A DNA stretch of 64,000 nucleotides from NCBI GenBank assembly GCA_037903355.1, contig JBAJFE010000042.1:2740001-2804000 (forward strand), written 5' to 3'. The notes beneath the pieces were generated by a model. The model was given only the letters and a program-made list of their open reading frames with translations. It did no database searches and was not told the origin of the DNA. The stretch's first letter is position 1. Each line of letters begins with the position of its first letter. The position numbers and the translations under genes are program-made. This document shows, piece by piece, positions 59,106 through 64,000 of this stretch. This DNA is from Trichuris trichiura. Lineage: Eukaryota > Nematoda > Enoplea > Trichinellida > Trichuridae.

Positions 59106-60416
59106 AAATGACCCGTTCTGCCAACAAATTGGGATATCCCTAAGTTGCAGTACACCGTATAACAATTTTTTGAAGTTTTCCACAGTTTTCTGCAGGGTAT
59201 AGTGAGATGGTGCATGGTTTCGTCTGTGGAATTTTTGTAAGTCCATGAAAATGAAAAGAGTCGAAGCCTTTGGGATCTTCACGTGCCGTCCTTGGCGGAA
59301 TAAGCTATGTAGTGTGACAGGCTAACACGCTGAACGCGAACCGTGCCGGCACCTTAAAGTATTACGATTTAAGGTGCGCCCATCGTACTAGTCCCCCTGC
59401 GGGCTTAATCTTCAGTTTCGTTTTTTTGTAGTAGCGCGCACCTGGAAATGCACTAACCTTAGTGTGCTTACAGGTCCGCACTACACAAAACCAAAGAACG
59501 GGAAAAGTCGTGCAGGATCTCACATGGAAATCACATATCCCGTTAAAAAGCATTCATTCTTCAGCAACGTGAAATTATTTCAAAGCTGGAAACAATACTG
59601 GTCAATCAGCCAAACATTTTCTTCACCAAATAATGACGAGACAATTTAAGCTACAGCAACAATCTCAAAAGGCAATGCTTAGGATCCTTGCGCTAATTAT
59701 GCTTTCCTAATACAAAGTTTCTTGGACCGTTTCCGTCAATTTCTCCTGAACAATGACCACATTCGTTTGTGACCAAAGTGCCCTGCAAATGATAAGTTTA
59801 AACAATCATCAGCTAATTATTAAACTCATTTTCAAACTATCATAAACCTTTTCGACAAGTGCCAAATATATGCTTACTACGCGAAATATGTAAGTTTCGA
59901 AATTCAATTCAACCAAAATCTACCACCCGTTTCGGTAGAAGAACGCTACCTGGCGCTTTTACAGTATCCCTTTGGTCTTGCCCACAAATTTGGCATACAG
60001 TAAAATCTTTTAGGCTGCCTTAAAAGAATGGGGAAGTGATTCGTTCTTTGTTTCACTTTATGCCATAGCAAGTATCCAAAAGTAAAGCAGGTAAACTGTG
60101 AAAAATTGTTTTCTGTTATTCACCTACTTGCTTTTACTTTTTCTTTCAGTAAAGTGCGTTGCGTAATCTAGCTCGTAGGCAGTCCTTCGTCCAGCTTGTC
60201 GTGAAAATAACGTTAGCTTTAGAGCTGGAAGAATAGAAGGCGCGTCGGGACATTTTTGCAAGCGTCGTTTGAAGACGCTTTCAACTAAGGAACGCGCGAG
60301 TGTTGATCTTTGGCAAGCGCTGAATCCCGGAGGATGGCTGCATCGCCGCGTTTATATTTATGCTTAACTGGTGGATCCGATTTGCCTAACCTGTAATCCA
60401 CCTACCAAGAAGTGCA
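59106..60416. other. Upstream flank of the DHHC gene, no gene recognised
   Basis: About 1.3 kb with short frames only; presumably holds the DHHC promoter. No TATA element was seen near the start at 60417. Confidence 0.45.
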
Positions 60417-63400
60417 ATGGATCGAATGGGTATAAAAAGTTGCCTGAACAGTCGTTTGGTATTTGCTGTGTTACAACTGTTCCGATGGGTTCCGGTTGCA
60501 TTCATTCTTGCCGTTGTTATGTGGTCCTATTACGCCTATGTAGTAGCACTTTGCCTCAGTATGCATATTCATTAAATTTCCCATCAATTTAAGTGCCTTG
60601 TTTCAGCTAATGTGGACAGCGGCGCTGAAGAAGGTAGTTACTATTTTTTGAATGTATCTTATCATCGCTTATGCAGCGGTTTGATTTCTAGCTTTTATGT
60701 TAATTTGCTATCATGCTTTATTACTTGTTTTCCTATGGTCTTATTGGCAAACAGTGTTTTCAAAACCGCGGCTACCACCACTACAATTTCGCCTTTCGTC
60801 CGAGGCTATGCTTCAGCTTCGCCATGATGCCATTAGCCAAGCACGCAGCGATTTGACTGAAAAAATTCTACGTACTTTACCTCTTCGTTGTCGTAGTTTG
60901 GATGGAGGTAAAAGCTCTGGGATATCCGGCCAAAAAATGCATTTGTCAAATTTCAGGCCTGAGGGTATGCGACAAATGTTTCTTTATAAAGCCGGATCGT
61001 TCTCATCACTGCTCCGTATGTGGAACGTACGTACTTTTCTCGTTTTGCAGTCAAGCTGACTTCTTACGTGTATTTAGATGTTTGCTAAAGATGGATCATC
61101 ACTGCCCATGGGTAAACAACTGCGTTCACTTTGGAAACTACAAATTTTTCATCCAGTTTCTTGGCTATGCTTGGCTACTCTGTCTGTTCATCGCTTTGAC
61201 GGATCTGAAGCATTTCATAGCTTTTTGGACGGTTAGACTTTGTAATCCTCTGGAGCGGTTTTCTTTTAAGGCTAATCTGCGGCGGTTCTGCGTAACAGCC
61301 ATAACCATAGTCATTTTTCCAAATGTAGAAAGGATGCAAACGGGAAAGAGTAATTGCTAGCGTGGCTAATTGGGCAAACATGCAATATTTATTAAATGTT
61401 TGAACAGGATGAGAAACAATTACGTACAACCGATGTAGTTTGGTAAAATTCCAGAACCTCCTTCACAATAATGAACGTGATCGATAAGGGTGCTTCTTCA
61501 CGACCCAGTTTAATTGCCATTGTAGGCATCTTTACCTGGGAGGTCAGCTGCGTAAAAAAAGGTTCCATGAGCTGGCGTTGCAATTATGACATGAAGTGAA
61601 AACCTATGTGAAGAATTGTTTTCTTTGTATAGGAAGGGGTTAGCGTTTGCCATTTGAGTCATCTATCGATGCAGTGTTCATTTTCAAGGCCGTTTAGCAA
61701 TTATCAGGAAAAGTTATCTATGTCAACAATGCCACGTTTAATTAGTTTATTTTCTTTGATGGGTCATGAATATTCGGTTCTCGCATGTTAATTCGTAAAT
61801 GTTGCGCTTAAGGCACCGACGGTTTTCACGTATAATATTTTTTCGACTTACAACCCTGCGAGTTTGATGGGCAACGAGCGCGTGTTCCATTTTCGTCTTC
61901 GTTTGCACAGTAAACGGGCCAACTATTAATAGTGAAGATAATTATTTTGCAAGGGATGGATTGAGCCGGAAATAAAATAAAAGACTTAATTGTTTTTGCG
62001 TAGCGTAAATGTCTGTATTGTTTAATAGCCTTATTAGTCGCCAGGTTATGATTGCAGATAGAGGTTTCTGCAATTTTTGTTCAGTGTTGAATTTTAATTG
62101 TAGGAAGAGAACCGGATGCAGAAGAACACTCAGTTTCACATTATGTTCTTGTTCTTTGTGGCCTGCATGTTCTTCATAAGCGTAAGCAGTCTTCTGTTCT
62201 ACCACCTTTGGCTGACTTCAAAAAATCGTACTACGTTAGGTAGGCAACTGAGCTGGCCATTGTTTGTAGTCTTTTAGTTCACTCGTTTCAGAAGCGTTTC
62301 GGCCACCAGTGTTTGCCCACGGCCCTAACAAGAATGGCTTTAATTACGGTACGCTTAGGAACTTTCAGGAAGTGTTTGGAAAGCGGCCGCTTTTATGGTT
62401 TCTGCCAGTGTACACAAGGTTAGAATTTAAAATCTTCGCCCTGTAAAGGTATTTTTTGAAACTATGACAACATTCGCGGCAGCAGTAACAAGTTTTGCTA
62501 TCCGAGCTCTTTTCAAGTATGAATCGATGGCTTTGCCAGTAGTCTGCGTAGAGCTGTGTATAACATGTTAGCCCTTTAGGATCACACCTCATCAATGCCA
62601 AGTGCAGCATTGCATTTGCTGTGCTTGCCTCATGATTCTATACCAAAAGTGGCGGCAAAGACTTAGCGTCTTTTATATCACGATTTCGGTTACTCTCTTT
62701 TTCGTTAAAATCAGTATTAAATAGAACGGTCAGACAGTTCGAGCTGGCGAGTCGATTGTCTACATCAATTGTTTGAGATTGAAATGCTTTCATTCACTAG
62801 AATTCAAGTTCTTCTTTGTAATCTCATGTTCTTGACAAGTACTGTCGCAAGCGGTTTCATTATTCATTCTTCGGAACTTCGAAAACAGATCTTCTTTTGC
62901 TATATCGACCTTCAGTCAGCCTTGAAATCGTCTTAGGTGTTCTACTTCACTTGCTTTCCTTGACGACTGGACATAGCGTTTGCCCGAGAACTCTGAATTA
63001 ATCAATGCTAAAAAGTAATTGTAAACAGCGCTCGCTTTGTATGTGAAATTTTTATGTTTAAAAGCTGCTGCTTTCTCCAGACGAAACACGCTGAAGATCT
63101 TCCAGCCAATGGTAGCTGTTTTATTGATTCTCGAAACTGAGGTTTCACTTATTTTTAAGAGGCTAAACGCTAAAGATTTTTTCGCCGTGCCAGTCGAAGT
63201 AAGATTTACTTAAGAGTGACAAAAGGTTTATACGTGTCATGTTGTGTTGAAGCGCGTCAGTATTTAAGTTCAATTAACGCATTTACCTATTGCCTTTTTA
63301 ATCCGATAATTATGCAAATTGATTTTTCGATTGTAGTCCGTGCTTATGCCGAACAAGAATATGGTCGGCTTGTTTTCAACGATATACTACTGGGTAATTG

Positions 63401-63480
63401 ACCATATTTTTAGCCTCGGCGACGGTGTTACCTTCGAGCCCACTGCGGAGCACGTTGGCGTTTATCTGTCTTCAGAGTAA
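60417..63480 (+). CDS. DHHC palmitoyl-acyltransferase (ZDHHC2/15/20 type), 8 exons, 312 aa
   Basis: Golgi/plasma-membrane enzyme that attaches palmitate to cysteines. Exons 60417-60558, 60607-60633, 60692-60907, 60957-61026, 61078-61231, 62104-62239, 62292-62418, 63414-63480 join in frame (939 bp). Membrane helices 1-2: [20 protein letters not shown] and [15 protein letters not shown]. The Cys-rich domain has [20 protein letters not shown] and the catalytic [12 protein letters not shown]; helices 3-4 follow ([34 protein letters not shown]). The TTxE motif (NRTTLEAF) and PaCCT motif (LRNFQEVFG) are present. The last exon, [16 protein letters not shown], lies 995 bp downstream but matches the family's SLGDG-SFPT tail and splices in phase. 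The start at 60417 gives a short cytosolic N-terminus as usual. Length is slightly below human ZDHHC15 (337). A 27-bp exon 2 is notable but frame-preserving. Substrates unknown. Confidence 0.95.
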
Positions 63481-64000
63481 CTGCTTCGTACAACAATTGA
63501 AGTTTCGATATTTCACCTTTCTCGACCAAGCACTTCGATCAGCTTTGGTCTTCTGTGAGGTCATTAAATGGTCCGCATTTGCCTTGAACTTACTGCCAAC
63601 AGCCGAACAATGAATAAGCGAACATAAAAGCGCTTGGTAAAATAGACTGGTTTGCCTATTGTGAATGCAAACCGCCAAAGAACTGCTTGGTAGGGCAAAG
63701 TGAACCTAAAAAATAAATTACTTTCGTTGAACTCCGTTATTCGTGGAGAAGAAAACTCTTCAAACTTTTTGGCTTCGACTCTGAGCGTTCGCTTAGATCC
63801 CGTTCGGCGCACGGACGGGTTCAACAATGTTTATGCTGTCCCTTTGTATGCCGCTGATAAACTGCAAAAGATTACGCATCCATTACTTGAGAATGTCGTA
63901 ACGCTTTTCGACATAACTGCGCAAGTGCACTTCTGCGGCATCATTAGGTTAAAGAAAAAACTTTCTGAAATAACGCATATCGTAACTCCTCATTAGTAAC
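63481..64000. other. 3' flank of the DHHC gene
   Basis: AATAAA at 63712-63717 is the likely poly(A) signal, about 235 nt past the stop. Frames on both strands from 63564 to 63996 (up to 98 codons) show no domain; a neighbouring gene may begin here but I cannot support it. Confidence 0.45.

Noticed and set aside
1..64000. CRISPR array, bacterial operons, rRNA
   Set aside because: No regularly spaced identical short repeats, no bacterial gene organisation and no rRNA core sequence; genes are spliced throughout.

Overview
This is a eukaryotic nuclear window, most likely from a nematode and plausibly one of the early-branching (Trichuris/Trichinella-type) lineages. The grounds are multi-exon genes with very short GT-AG introns (many of 48-80 bp), recognisable metazoan proteins, short repeats of the nematode telomere hexamer TTAGGC inside dispersed elements, and tandem secreted multi-Kunitz genes. 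The species call is inference; the gene calls rest on translation across splice sites that keep the reading frame.

Layout. (1) 46-7271, minus strand: the chaperonin subunit CCT-eta (3' end off the left edge) lies 228 bp downstream of TCERG1, a WW/FF-domain transcription-splicing factor; the spacing looks operon-like. (2) 7272-11900: gene-poor, with one GC-rich island. (3) 11905-29232: a tandem segmental duplication of about 7.5-8.1 kb. Each full copy ends in a minus-strand secreted protein with five Kunitz domains, and a partial third copy lies between them. The first Kunitz copy has a 1-bp deletion exactly in the linker after domain 3; the second is intact. (4) 31513-33792: a truncated mariner transposase next to a two-exon seven-helix receptor gene. 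(5) 36703-46455: PPTC7 (PP2C-type phosphatase, minus) and PERK/EIF2AK3 (plus) diverge from a 1.25 kb gap. PERK is complete in 17 exons (892 aa) and carries several DNA-transposon relics in its introns. (6) 47560-49903: a Rab GTPase, convergent with PERK. Whether a 50-nt terminal intron is removed decides whether it has a prenylation motif. (7) 49904-60416: about 10.5 kb of gene-poor DNA rich in foldback and MITE-like elements. (8) 60417-63480: a complete DHHC palmitoyltransferase (8 exons, 312 aa).

The housekeeping genes cover protein folding, transcription/splicing, mitochondrial dephosphorylation, ER stress, vesicle traffic and membrane palmitoylation, and show no shared pathway. The unusual material is accessory: the Kunitz duplication, in which divergence is concentrated in one inhibitor domain, and several families of inverted-repeat elements, one carrying telomere-like hexamers. 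I found no tRNA, rRNA or CRISPR array.
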